From: Bacteriovorax sp. Seq25_V | GTDB taxonomy: Bacteria > Bdellovibrionota > Bacteriovoracia > Bacteriovoracales > Bacteriovoracaceae | Direction: 5' to 3' | Length of the DNA: 64,000 nt | Assembly: GCF_000447795.1 (NCBI RefSeq) | Contig: NZ_AUNI01000020.1 | Span: 62,001-126,000 of the forward strand | In this document: one piece after another, positions 44,335 to 52,864 of the stretch | How positions within the stretch are numbered: position 1 is the stretch's first letter | Layout of the letters: each line of letters begins with the position of its first letter | The notes under the pieces: generated by a model | The model's input: the letters and a program-made list of their open reading frames with translations, nothing else | Database searches by the model: none | What the model was told of the DNA's origin: nothing | Made by a program: the position numbers and the translations under genes

Positions 44335-45396
44335 GAAATTTATTACTCCTAAGGTAAGCCCAAACAGAACAAGCTTGAACGAGCTTATCTTAGGAAACTT
44401 GTAGTTAATCCCTGCACATACTACTAATGTTATTATACCCACACTATTATTTAATGATACCTTCGCAAGTGGATAGAGGGCAAAGAGCATTAAACCTATA
44501 ACCCCTGCATTAACAGAGTCTAAGATGAGTGATAGATTTTTTGACTCTCGCATCCTTGGTATGAGTGGATTTAAGATAAGAACAAAAATGAATGAAGGCA
44601 GAAAAATTCCAATCGTCGAAACGAGCGCTCCTTGAAAACCACCTAACAAAAAACCAATGAAAGTCGCAGTAGATAGCACAGGGCCAGGAGTAAATTGCCC
44701 AATGGCGATGGCATCTGCGATTTGTAGATTAGTGAGCCAAGCTCGTTTTACCACTAATTCATCTTGAAGATAAGCTATTAAGACATATCCACTTCCAAAA
44801 AGAATTGAACCAATTTTGGTAAAGATCCAAAAGATAGCAGATATGGAAACACTTTTCTGTGTGAAATTATTCTTGAGCTTGAAATAGGCAAATGCCACAG
44901 CTGTTGAGATTAAGAGTGCAATGATTTCACCAGTTCCGATTAAGGATAAGGTAATCACAACTAAGGCAATGAGGATATATTCGTTACTCTTAATCGCCTT
45001 TGGCCAAAGCTTTGTGACCGCTTGAAATATAAGAATTAAAACTACTGGCTTCACTCCTACAAGGTAATGTTCAAAGTTAGGTATTGTACTGGCAAGCGTG
45101 TAAAAGTAGGCAAGAACTCCGGTAAGTAGACAGGCCGGTATAATAAATGTGAGACCTGCTGTAAGTAGTCCGAGCTTTTGTCCCCTTTGATGCCCGCAAT
45201 GTAAGACCATCTCTGTTGAATTTGGACCCGGTATAAGTGCAGTTGCGGCCATGAGATCCAAAAAATGTTCTTCAGTCATCCATTTCCTATCCACAACTAC
45301 TTCTCGATGAATCATTGCTATATGTGCTGCTGGACCGCCAAAAGCGATAAAACCAAGTTTTAAAAAGAGTTTTCCTATTTCGAATAGTGTCTTCAT
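44308..45396 (-). CDS. chrA: Chromate transporter-family permease
   Basis: A 362-residue two-lobe CHR permease: FIAFGGPAAHIAM near residue 16 is the diagnostic motif, with ALIPGPNSTEM at the first lobe; the second lobe repeats FGSGYVLIAYL and AIGQFTPGPVLSTATFIG. Chromate export is typical but not proven for all members; several act on other anions. Length is near the family average for double-domain ChrA (about 390). Its start overlaps the YhhN gene stop by four bases, so these two are coupled. Confidence 0.88.
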   Translation of the reverse strand: MKTLFEIGKLFLKLGFIAFGGPAAHIAMIHREVVVDRKWMTEEHFLDLMAATALIPGPNSTEMVLHCGHQRGQKLGLLTAGLTFIIPACLLTGVLAYFYTLASTIPNFEHYLVGVKPVVLILIFQAVTKLWPKAIKSNEYILIALVVITLSLIGTGEIIALLISTAVAFAYFKLKNNFTQKSVSISAIFWIFTKIGSILFGSGYVLIAYLQDELVVKRAWLTNLQIADAIAIGQFTPGPVLSTATFIGFLLGGFQGALVSTIGIFLPSFIFVLILNPLIPRMRESKNLSLILDSVNAGVIGLMLFALYPLAKVSLNNSVGIITLVVCAGINYKFPKISSFKLVLFGLTLGVINFLVKDLPFI

Positions 45397-46025
45397 TGAA
45401 TGATCCTTGCAGATAGTGCAATCATCAGTTGAGCACTAAAATAAGTCGTCATAATCAGAAATATAAATATCTTCTTAGTTGTCTTAAATTTATCAATTGC
45501 GAGAATAGAATCAGAGGTCATGAATAGGAATGATCCCACCAAAGCATAGACTGCTTCCATTGAATGTAGGGCTAAAAACTGTTGCCACGCCGCGAAGGTC
45601 ATCGTGAGGATTGCTAAGACGTAAATAGCGACAGGCAGTTTCATTTCTTTTAAACTGTTAAATAAGTAACTATAAAGTCCAAGTGCTATTGGAACAAGAA
45701 TGGCCAGTGGCCAGAATTTGATCTCAGTTATATTTCGTGTGAAGGCGAAGATATAAATAATATGAGCAAGAAGAAAGCTTACTAGACCAGGAATAAACTT
45801 CTGCTCTTTGAGCATTAAGAAAATATCTCCAAGTAACGAAAATATTAGTCCTAGGATAATAATATTACGATAATCTGTCTCACTACCATTTTTAATACAA
45901 AGTATAATAATTAGAGTGGTGGTTAGTGGCTTGAAAAGATAGATAAATTTGAAGTCTCTTCTATACTCAAAGTAAATATGAAGAGACATCGATATTAGAA
46001 TGGAGAAGATAAAAAATGTAACCAT
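45393..46025 (-). CDS. YhhN-family membrane protein, lysoplasmalogenase-like
   Basis: A 210-residue membrane protein with about seven helices. Family motifs: YLFKPLTTTL, SLLGDIFLML, GLVSFLLAHIIYIF, SDSILAIDKF and TTYFSAQLMIA. The eukaryotic relative TMEM86B hydrolyses the vinyl-ether bond of lysoplasmalogen, and YhhN proteins in bacteria have the same fold and acidic site residues. It overlaps ChrA by four bases. Confidence 0.88.
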   Translation of the reverse strand: MVTFFIFSILISMSLHIYFEYRRDFKFIYLFKPLTTTLIIILCIKNGSETDYRNIIILGLIFSLLGDIFLMLKEQKFIPGLVSFLLAHIIYIFAFTRNITEIKFWPLAILVPIALGLYSYLFNSLKEMKLPVAIYVLAILTMTFAAWQQFLALHSMEAVYALVGSFLFMTSDSILAIDKFKTTKKIFIFLIMTTYFSAQLMIALSARIIQ

Positions 46026-46050
46026 ACTTTATCTTCTCATTATGTTGTTA

Positions 46051-46353
46051 CTATTTACAAGCTGCTTTAGTTCTCTGATAAGCCTCTTGTGCTTCATCGA
46101 CTTGATCCTGTGTCGCTAACCCATAGTCAAATTCGCTTTTTACAATTTTTAAAAGGTCTGCTTTAAGACCAATCTTTGTCTGACAAAGTGACTTCACACC
46201 CATTTTTTCATTAAGATTACACTCAATACTTTTCGCTACGTCAGCTTGACTTGCCATACCGTATTCAAATTTTATTAGAGTTGTATCAACTGCCTCACAA
46301 GCAATTGAATTAATAGATAGTACTAACATTGCGAATGTCATTAATTTTTTCAT
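46051..46353 (-). CDS. Small secreted protein with internal duplication
   Basis: A 100-residue exported protein with signal peptide MKKLMTFAMLVLSINSIACE. Two related ~25-residue helices, FEYGMASQADVAKS and FDYGLATQDQVDEA, suggest an internal repeat; YG(M/L)A(S/T)Q is the core. Four mature Cys may form disulfides. Same strand as YhhN but 25 bases upstream of it, so possibly the first gene of that operon. Family unknown. Confidence 0.75.
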   Translation of the reverse strand: MKKLMTFAMLVLSINSIACEAVDTTLIKFEYGMASQADVAKSIECNLNEKMGVKSLCQTKIGLKADLLKIVKSEFDYGLATQDQVDEAQEAYQRTKAACK

Positions 46354-46462
46354 TAATAAAGTCCTTTGTATGCGTGTCTTTCATCTGTAAGATATTTCTA
46401 GCGTACATACCAGTGTCAATGTAAAATATTCACAAGTTTTCATCATTAATAAGGAAGTTGAG

Positions 46463-46825
46463 ATGACCATATTTAAATTCTTTGTCACGATTACCGCAAT
46501 TTTACATATTCTTTTTTTTAAGCTTGAAAGTATCGACTTTATGAAAGACCACGTTTTAAAAAGATTTGCTCTAACAAAGGAACAAGGGCAGGTCATTAAA
46601 ATTTGGGCCTTAAATCAAGGATTCTACAATCTCTTCCTGGCCCTTGGACTTTTCTATTCTCTTTATCTTGGCAATGGAATGGGGATATTTTTAGCGCGTT
46701 ATATTCTATTTGTAATTTTAGGTGCAGCCTTTGTTCTCTTTGCTTCTGCTCCTAAGAAATATATTCCTGCACTCATACAGGGGTTACCGGCACTAGCGGG
46801 TATTATAGCAAGTTTTTTTGGATAA
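46463..46825 (+). CDS. DUF1304 membrane protein
   Basis: A 120-residue four-helix membrane protein of DUF1304: ILHILFFKLESIDFM at the start, WALNQGFYNLFLALGLF in helix 2 and LFASAPKKYIPALIQGLPAL near the end. Function not established in the family. GGAAG precedes the ATG. Confidence 0.87.
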   Translation: MTIFKFFVTITAILHILFFKLESIDFMKDHVLKRFALTKEQGQVIKIWALNQGFYNLFLALGLFYSLYLGNGMGIFLARYILFVILGAAFVLFASAPKKYIPALIQGLPALAGIIASFFG

Positions 46826-46879
46826 GAACCTGTTTAAAATCATAGAGATTTTTTTCAGATAGCATAGGATAATCTATGT

Positions 46880-47440
46880 ATGAGAATGTTTCAAATTGCA
46901 CTAATTCTAGTATTACAATTATCAATCAGCGCCAAAGGTGTTTGGGTTTTTCTCGATCTTGGAAACACTATTATCGATACTCGAACGGCCGGTGAATTTA
47001 AGTATTTTCCAAAGGCCCATGAATTTTTAAGAGCTCTACATAATTCTGGTCTATCAGTTGCTGCTATATCAAATATTCCAGAAAGCTTTGGTGCATCACA
47101 TGAGGAAAAGCTTGAAACCCTCAAGGATTATATCAAGGAAAACTGGCAAGATGAGAGCTTTGCTTGGGATGAACTCGATGCTATTTTCTTGCCGCTTAGC
47201 AACGCAGAATTAAAACCGAATGAAACTCTCTATCTACGTGCTCTTCGTAATGCTGAAGAATGTCCTGCAATTTATATCTCAGAGAACTTAAAAGAGGTTC
47301 AAAAGGCACAAGAGTTAGGTATGGCAGCTTATCTCTTTGATTACAAGGGAACACAAGCTTATCCTGAAGTCTCTCACCTCGAAGAGTTTATTATTCAAAA
47401 CTACCATCGCGATTATTCAAAAGACTGCATAATTAAATAA
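46880..47440 (+). CDS. Exported HAD-like protein
   Basis: A 186-residue protein with a signal-peptide-like N-terminus (IALILVLQLSISAKG) directly followed by HAD motif I, FLDLGNTIIDT, with nucleophile Asp26 but Gly at the usual second Asp position (DxD becomes D-L-G). SNIPE near 65 fits motif II, and a basic residue and C-terminal acidic motif are weak. A periplasmic phosphatase or a degenerate binding version is possible. The ribosome site is poor; cleavage after Ala18 is predicted by eye only. Confidence 0.68.
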   Translation: MRMFQIALILVLQLSISAKGVWVFLDLGNTIIDTRTAGEFKYFPKAHEFLRALHNSGLSVAAISNIPESFGASHEEKLETLKDYIKENWQDESFAWDELDAIFLPLSNAELKPNETLYLRALRNAEECPAIYISENLKEVQKAQELGMAAYLFDYKGTQAYPEVSHLEEFIIQNYHRDYSKDCIIK

Positions 47441-47505
47441 ATAAACTGATACAAATCAGCTTATTTGTGTTCTGTATTAGGTATAAATAACAAAAGAGGT
47501 TATTT

Positions 47506-49794
47506 ATGCTTTACTCATTTGAAACACTTCCCAAAGAATTGAAAGCAGTAGGTGGTAAGGCCTATATGTTGGCCATGATGTTACAAGATGGTTTACCTAT
47601 TCCTACTGGGTTTATTATTCACGAATCATTTACAGCTGAAGATGAAGAAAATCTTCGTAGTTTTTACTTATCTCGAAACTTCTCTCTTGCAGTTAGAAGT
47701 TCTGCTAGTGCAGAGGACTCTAAAGATCATAGTTTTGCTGGTCAAAATACAACATTCCTCTATGTGGAAAATTTAGAAGAACTTATTAGCGCAGTAAAAA
47801 AATGCTTTTCAAGTATAAATAATGAATCTTCTAAGTCATATCGACAAAATATTTCTACTGCTGTTGAGAGTAGAATGAATGTCGTTATTCAAGAAATGGT
47901 AGATCCGGCATATGCAGGTGTATTTTTTTCCAAGGACCCAACTGGGGCAACTTCAGATTGGCTACTTGAATATATTGATGGTGTTGGTGAGGATCTCGTA
48001 AGTGGAAAAAGAACACCTAAGAAAGTGTATCCAAACACAATCGTTGAAAATGAAGATTTATCTCAGGAGAATCTCAATGAATTAGTCTCACACTGTCATC
48101 GTATTGAAGGATTGTACGATGATAAGTTTGATATTGAATGGGCAATTTCTAAGACAGGTGAAGTTTATATTCTTCAATCTCGTCCTATTACAACACTCAA
48201 GGACCTTGATTCTAAAAAAATAGCAACTCAAGAACTTGAAAGATTAAAAAATGAATTCTCCGAAGATACTTATTGGGATGGGCAAACTTTCAGTGAACTA
48301 ACAGTTTGTCCGTCAACGTTCTCATTCTCACTTTGGGAGAAATCATTCGCTCCTGGAGGTGGCTTCGACCTCGCTTTAAAAGAGTTAGGTTATCTTGGAT
48401 TTGAGGACAACCAATCGAAGTCTTTATTGGATTCAATTTTTGGAAGAAGTTATATTAATCTCGAACGATTGGGACCTTTGTACTTTGGACCAATTCCATA
48501 CCGAATAAATCCAATACCGCGTGTACATCTAGAATTTAGATTATCTAAGTTAAATTTTGAGACGATTGTCAAAACGCCTAAAACTGTTTTTAAAATGCTT
48601 AGTGTTGCAATGTCTATTAATACTCATCGTAGACCATTCATCGAGAAGTCCCGTGAAAACTTAATTGCATTTTCAACAATTATGGAAAAGGGGAGCGGAC
48701 CAGAGTCATACGCGGACTTTGAGACGCACAAACTGATTGAGCGTTTACAGAAAGAGTCACATATATTCTCTACTAAAACTCTACTTTGGCCATATGTTCT
48801 GATCTCTTTAACAGAGACAACTCATCAGTCACTTTTTAGTTATCTAAAAGGAGTAACTGGCGAGAGCGAAGCTGAGCAAATAATCACACGTTGGATGGGA
48901 ACTGGACTTCAGACTGAGACCTACGATATGACAAGATACTTTAATAAGGCGTGTGCATATCCAGAAGTTAGACAACTTTTTATGCAAAAATACGGGCATC
49001 GTTGTCCGGGAGAGCTTGATTTAAATTCAAAGCGTTGGGAAGAGATGGGAGACGATGCTTTTTTTGAGTTAAGTCCTTCAGAGTACGAAGAATTAAAGTC
49101 TTCCCATTCGATTTGTGATATCGCTGCTGAAATTGAAGAGTTGAAAACGATCAAAAAAGCTTTAATTCTTGAAGAGTGGCTTCTTCTAAAAGACTTATTA
49201 GAACTTAGAGAAAAGTGGAAAATGGCCCTCCTTAAACAGTTTTCACATATTCGCTATATGCTTTTAGAATTATCTAAGCGTTTAGAAATTCCAAACGATC
49301 TTGTTTTCTATATTACTCTCGATGAAATTTCTGATTACGCGAAATCAATACTCTCTACTGCGCAAGAGAGAAAGCTCCGCTCTTTAGCTCTTTCTCGTTA
49401 TAATTTTTCAACTGTTACTTGTCTTAAAGAAATAAAAGATACTTTGGAAAACAATGTACCAGTAGAGAATTCGATGAAAGGAGAGGGGATTTCGACAGGA
49501 CTTGTGAAAGGTGAAGTTGTTATTATCAACAGCATGGCGGACGTTTCAAAAATCAAGTGGCCAAAAAATCCAATTATTGTCGCTAAAGCTACTGATCCTG
49601 GTTGGACACCTGTCTTTATCAGAGCAAAAGGGATTATAGTTGAAAGAGGTGGTGCTCTTTCTCATTGCGCTATTGTTGCGCGTGAGATGGGAATTCCTGC
49701 CGTTAGTGGAATTAAAAATTGTTATATTAATTTAAAAGAGGGACAAAATGTTTGGATCAATGGAAATGATGGAACTGTTACAGCAGTCCAATAA
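47506..49794 (+). CDS. PEP synthase-like phosphotransferase (ATP-grasp + mobile His domain)
   Basis: A 762-residue protein with an N-terminal PPDK/PEP-synthase ATP-grasp domain (about 1-230: VGGKAYMLAMMLQDG, SLAVRSSASAEDS, FAGQNTTFLYV) and a C-terminal swivelling His domain with phospho-His 720 in GGALSHCAIVAREMGIPAV. It lacks the PEP/pyruvate TIM barrel, so like rifampin phosphotransferase it should move a phosphate from ATP through the His onto a small molecule held by the unfamiliar middle domain (about 250-660). AAAGAGG precedes the ATG. It overlaps the beta-propeller gene by 47 bases; a functional pair is likely. Confidence 0.83.
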   Translation: MLYSFETLPKELKAVGGKAYMLAMMLQDGLPIPTGFIIHESFTAEDEENLRSFYLSRNFSLAVRSSASAEDSKDHSFAGQNTTFLYVENLEELISAVKKCFSSINNESSKSYRQNISTAVESRMNVVIQEMVDPAYAGVFFSKDPTGATSDWLLEYIDGVGEDLVSGKRTPKKVYPNTIVENEDLSQENLNELVSHCHRIEGLYDDKFDIEWAISKTGEVYILQSRPITTLKDLDSKKIATQELERLKNEFSEDTYWDGQTFSELTVCPSTFSFSLWEKSFAPGGGFDLALKELGYLGFEDNQSKSLLDSIFGRSYINLERLGPLYFGPIPYRINPIPRVHLEFRLSKLNFETIVKTPKTVFKMLSVAMSINTHRRPFIEKSRENLIAFSTIMEKGSGPESYADFETHKLIERLQKESHIFSTKTLLWPYVLISLTETTHQSLFSYLKGVTGESEAEQIITRWMGTGLQTETYDMTRYFNKACAYPEVRQLFMQKYGHRCPGELDLNSKRWEEMGDDAFFELSPSEYEELKSSHSICDIAAEIEELKTIKKALILEEWLLLKDLLELREKWKMALLKQFSHIRYMLLELSKRLEIPNDLVFYITLDEISDYAKSILSTAQERKLRSLALSRYNFSTVTCLKEIKDTLENNVPVENSMKGEGISTGLVKGEVVIINSMADVSKIKWPKNPIIVAKATDPGWTPVFIRAKGIIVERGGALSHCAIVAREMGIPAVSGIKNCYINLKEGQNVWINGNDGTVTAVQ

Positions 49795-51157
49795 TGTAAT
49801 CGAGTATCACTATGGAATTGTCCCGACAGTTTTACTTCCTCTTGCATTTTTAAGCACAGGAATAAGTATCCTTGCTACTTATGTAGCCGGTTTCTTTGGA
49901 ATTAAACTTAAGGCAGAAGGTCCAAGGAAGTTACTGGAACTTCTTCTGCGTCCAAAGTTACTCATTAGTGCAATGTTCTTAAATGTATTAATTTATGCTG
50001 GATTCCATTTCTATGCTCATGTTAAGAATGGGCCAGTTCCACTTGTTGTACAGTCAACTCTTTCCAAGACCTTCGCAACACCATCATCAAAAGTTTCACT
50101 TAAAGATGGAATCAAGGTTATTGATATAAATGAACCTGTCTTTGCCAAAGGAACCATTGTTGAAGGAAAGCTTTATGTTGGAACAACTTCTGGTAATCTT
50201 CTAAAAATAGAGTTGAAACGTGGAAGTATTGAAAAACGATTTTATGTCGGTAAGTTCGTTTCCCCTACACCTGTCTTTTTTGATGGATACCTCTACTTTG
50301 GAGAAGGTCTTCATCAGTCACACCATATGGGTGTTTATAAATTTGATTTAAAAGAGTTCTCTGTTGCTACAAAGTTTGAGACACAAGGGCATACTGAAAT
50401 TTTTCCGGTGATTCATAATAATATTTTGTATCAAGCTGCTGGTGGAGATGGTCTTTATGCCATTGATATAGAAACAATGCAGAAGAAGTGGCACTTCTCT
50501 GGTGGTCATATGGATGGTTATGTCGGAATTTTAGAAAATGCGCTCTTTGTTGGAACAGGTGTGCCTGTTGAAGATAATGACAAGGTCCGTCCGATGGCCT
50601 ATCGTCTCCATAGTGAAACTGGAGAAATAGCTTGGCAAAGAGAATTACCGCTATCTACTTGGTATGGACCAGCAATCTCAAATGATCATATTTGTTTTCC
50701 TTTAGGTGAAATTCACGTTGAGTCTAAGCTTGGGGGAATTTCTTGTTTTTCTCCTTCCGGAGAACGTCAAAGTACAATTTTAATTGATGCACCTGTTTTA
50801 AGTAAACCTATCATCTTAGGAGATAATATAATCTTTAATGATTATCATGGTGGTCTCTACTCTTGGAAAGTTGATGGCTCAAGAGAGAATTGGAAAATTA
50901 AAGCTACTTCCAAAGCCCATGGCTATTCAAGCTCAGTTCTGATTGATAATAATATTTACTTTGTCGATGCAGATGGTACTTTGAAGATCGTTAATCCTAT
51001 TACTGGTGTTTTTTTAGAACGAGACCTTTCAAAAATACTTAAACCTGGCGAGAGGGTTTATGCTGACATTTTAAAGTATGATGAAAAGATTTATATTTTC
51101 GGAATGAAGGGAAGTATTCTGGAGCTGGACAAGTCTATGGGTAGTGTGAAGAATTAG
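49748..51157 (+). CDS. Membrane-anchored PQQ-like beta-propeller protein
   Basis: A 469-residue protein. Two or three N-terminal membrane helices (about 22-48 and 70-92) precede a seven- or eight-bladed PQQ-like propeller (about 120-465) of repeats such as GKLYVGTTSGNLLKI, NILYQAAGGDGLYAIDI and NIYFVDADGTLKIV. The PQQ-binding residues of dehydrogenases are not evident, so it is probably a scaffold or binding protein facing the periplasm. GAGGG lies six bases before ATG 49748, inside the phosphotransferase gene. Its end overlaps the convergent solute-binding gene by 23 bases. Confidence 0.82.
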   Translation: MFGSMEMMELLQQSNNVIEYHYGIVPTVLLPLAFLSTGISILATYVAGFFGIKLKAEGPRKLLELLLRPKLLISAMFLNVLIYAGFHFYAHVKNGPVPLVVQSTLSKTFATPSSKVSLKDGIKVIDINEPVFAKGTIVEGKLYVGTTSGNLLKIELKRGSIEKRFYVGKFVSPTPVFFDGYLYFGEGLHQSHHMGVYKFDLKEFSVATKFETQGHTEIFPVIHNNILYQAAGGDGLYAIDIETMQKKWHFSGGHMDGYVGILENALFVGTGVPVEDNDKVRPMAYRLHSETGEIAWQRELPLSTWYGPAISNDHICFPLGEIHVESKLGGISCFSPSGERQSTILIDAPVLSKPIILGDNIIFNDYHGGLYSWKVDGSRENWKIKATSKAHGYSSSVLIDNNIYFVDADGTLKIVNPITGVFLERDLSKILKPGERVYADILKYDEKIYIFGMKGSILELDKSMGSVKN

Positions 51158-51938
51158 TATCTAATATTGATGCACTTCGATGATGAAAGAGCTCAATAAG
51201 CTCTTTATTTTTAGAGTGCTCTTCAAAAATTTTATTAAGTTCACCATTGGCCTTAATTATCTTAAGGCCCTTATTAAATTTTTCAATAAACTTTAGCCCT
51301 TCAGGATTTTTCTTATCAACAACGAGACCAAGGGAAATATTCATGATTGGTTTTTTAATATAAGCAAATCGATCCTGTTCTTCCGGGAAATATTTTTTAA
51401 TAATCTCAAGGCCAACAGTTGGATTACATGGAAAATAGTTAATTCGTCCTGCTAATAGCTTTTTAAAATTCAATAAATCGGAGTTTGCAATATCGAGGTT
51501 GACTCCGGCCTCGCCTAAAACTTTTGAATGTAAGTAAGATCGAGTTCCTCCAAATGATGCCTTTACTTTTTTAAGGTCACTTAACTCATTCCACTCCAGC
51601 ACCTTGTCTCTATCCTTGATATAGAAAAGATTTTCGGGATTATTGATAAAAGGATCACTGTAGGCATAAAGCTTTGCCTTTTCTTCTGAATAGGCCCAAG
51701 CACTTGAGGCGATGTATTTTCTATTTGATAGAACAAGATTGAGCGTACGAGTCCAAGGGACAAAGTGAAATTCAACTTTCTCATTAACTTGGTTCATCAC
51801 ATGGGAGACAATATTATTCGCAATTCCATGATTTTTTAAATTTACTCCAGTATAGGGTTCCCAGTCTCCTGAGAGAATTATATAGGGTTGTTTTGAGAGT
51901 GCTGTGAACATAAATAGACTTATGATTAGTAACTTCAT
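51135..51938 (-). CDS. Family-3 periplasmic solute-binding protein, orphan
   Basis: A 267-residue exported SBP_bac_3 protein: short signal peptide (MKLLIISLFMFTALS), then IILSGDWEPYTGVNLKNHGI, HFVPWTRTLNLV and LSDLKKVKASFGGTRSYLHS. No ABC permease or ATPase genes nearby. Second of three such genes in the window. Convergent overlap of 23 bases with the propeller gene. Confidence 0.82.
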   Translation of the reverse strand: MKLLIISLFMFTALSKQPYIILSGDWEPYTGVNLKNHGIANNIVSHVMNQVNEKVEFHFVPWTRTLNLVLSNRKYIASSAWAYSEEKAKLYAYSDPFINNPENLFYIKDRDKVLEWNELSDLKKVKASFGGTRSYLHSKVLGEAGVNLDIANSDLLNFKKLLAGRINYFPCNPTVGLEIIKKYFPEEQDRFAYIKKPIMNISLGLVVDKKNPEGLKFIEKFNKGLKIIKANGELNKIFEEHSKNKELIELFHHRSASILDTNSSHYP

Positions 51939-52083
51939 TGATTGATTATGTCACAATTTATATCATTTAGTAGCCACCTAGGAATCAAGATTTCTTTACA
52001 CTGAATCAGCTTAAGTATCTAATTTTTCGAGCTGAATTTTCCAATGGATGGACGATTTATGGGCTTTATGTTCTAATTTTTCT

Positions 52084-52863
52084 ATGGAGTTAACAAAATA
52101 TAGCAATCACCGAAGTGCTGCTTACCTTAATTGGTTAAGAAAGCAAACTTGTGTCATCTCAGGACGCAAGGCTGAGTGCGCTCATCATATTCGTCTTGGA
52201 ACTAATGGCGGTGTCTCTTTAAAACCATCCGACTATTTTTGTATTCCACTTAGAAATGAATATCATACGACTGGATTATTTGCTCTTCATGTTATTGGAG
52301 AAGAGACATTTATTAAGCAATTCAAGCTTAATATTCACTCTCTCTTTGTAAAGTATCTTAAAGAATATATCACTCATAAGTATAAAATTCTAATTGATCT
52401 CAAAGACAAGTCAGATGAGCAAATGATTGCATACTTGATACAAATTCTTGAGGAAAAAGATCTCGCAGTTTCTCCAGTGGTTAAGAAGAAGGCATCGGCT
52501 AAGGCAAAGTCAGAGAAAGATTTGAAAATAAAGCTTAAAGGAAATGAGTTTTATGAAAAAGCTAAGATATTAAAAAGAGAAAAAGATAAGGAGTTACGTC
52601 AAAATATAAAGGCTACAACAAAAAGAGAGAAAGTAAGTACTAGTCTTGTTGGCAACGAATTCTACGAAAAGGCGAAAGAGCTTAAAAGAAGCAAGGATAA
52701 GGAACTTCGCGATAAGCTAAAAGAAAATGCGAAGAAAGAGAAGAGTTCAACTAAATTGAGCTTGAAGAATAATGAATTCTATCAAAAATCTAAAGAACTG
52801 AAGCGACAAAGAGATAAAGAATTAAGAGATAAAATTAAGCAGGCTAAAAAGGCGAGTAAGTAG
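52084..52863 (+). CDS. HNH/DUF968-like protein with three basic tandem repeats
   Basis: A 259-residue protein. Residues ~1-110 resemble the DUF968/HNH nuclease region: RSAAYLNWLRKQTCVISGRK, AECAHHIRLGTNGGVSLKPSDY, and HTTGLFALHVIGEETF, though the first zinc pair is C-x-x-S-G rather than C-x-x-C. A Lys-rich linker follows. Then three ~37-39 residue repeats, each beginning NEFY(E/Q)KxKxLKR and containing KDKELR, fill the C-terminus; high charge suggests DNA or RNA binding or a long helix. I chose ATG 52084 by homology start; an in-frame ATG at 52048 would add 12 residues. Confidence 0.72.
   Translation: MELTKYSNHRSAAYLNWLRKQTCVISGRKAECAHHIRLGTNGGVSLKPSDYFCIPLRNEYHTTGLFALHVIGEETFIKQFKLNIHSLFVKYLKEYITHKYKILIDLKDKSDEQMIAYLIQILEEKDLAVSPVVKKKASAKAKSEKDLKIKLKGNEFYEKAKILKREKDKELRQNIKATTKREKVSTSLVGNEFYEKAKELKRSKDKELRDKLKENAKKEKSSTKLSLKNNEFYQKSKELKRQRDKELRDKIKQAKKASK
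52540..52860 (+). repeat. Three tandem Lys/Arg-rich repeats
   Basis: Copies begin near 52540, 52651 and 52768 (spacing 111 and 117 bases) and encode NEFYxKxKxLKRxxDKELR. They end at the stop codon. The copies differ at many silent sites. Confidence 0.75.
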
Positions 52864-52864
52864 T

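Noticed and set aside
46381-46596. 71-residue minus-strand frame overlapping the DUF1304 start
   Set aside because: It lies opposite the DUF1304 gene, lacks a ribosome site and has no recognisable pattern.
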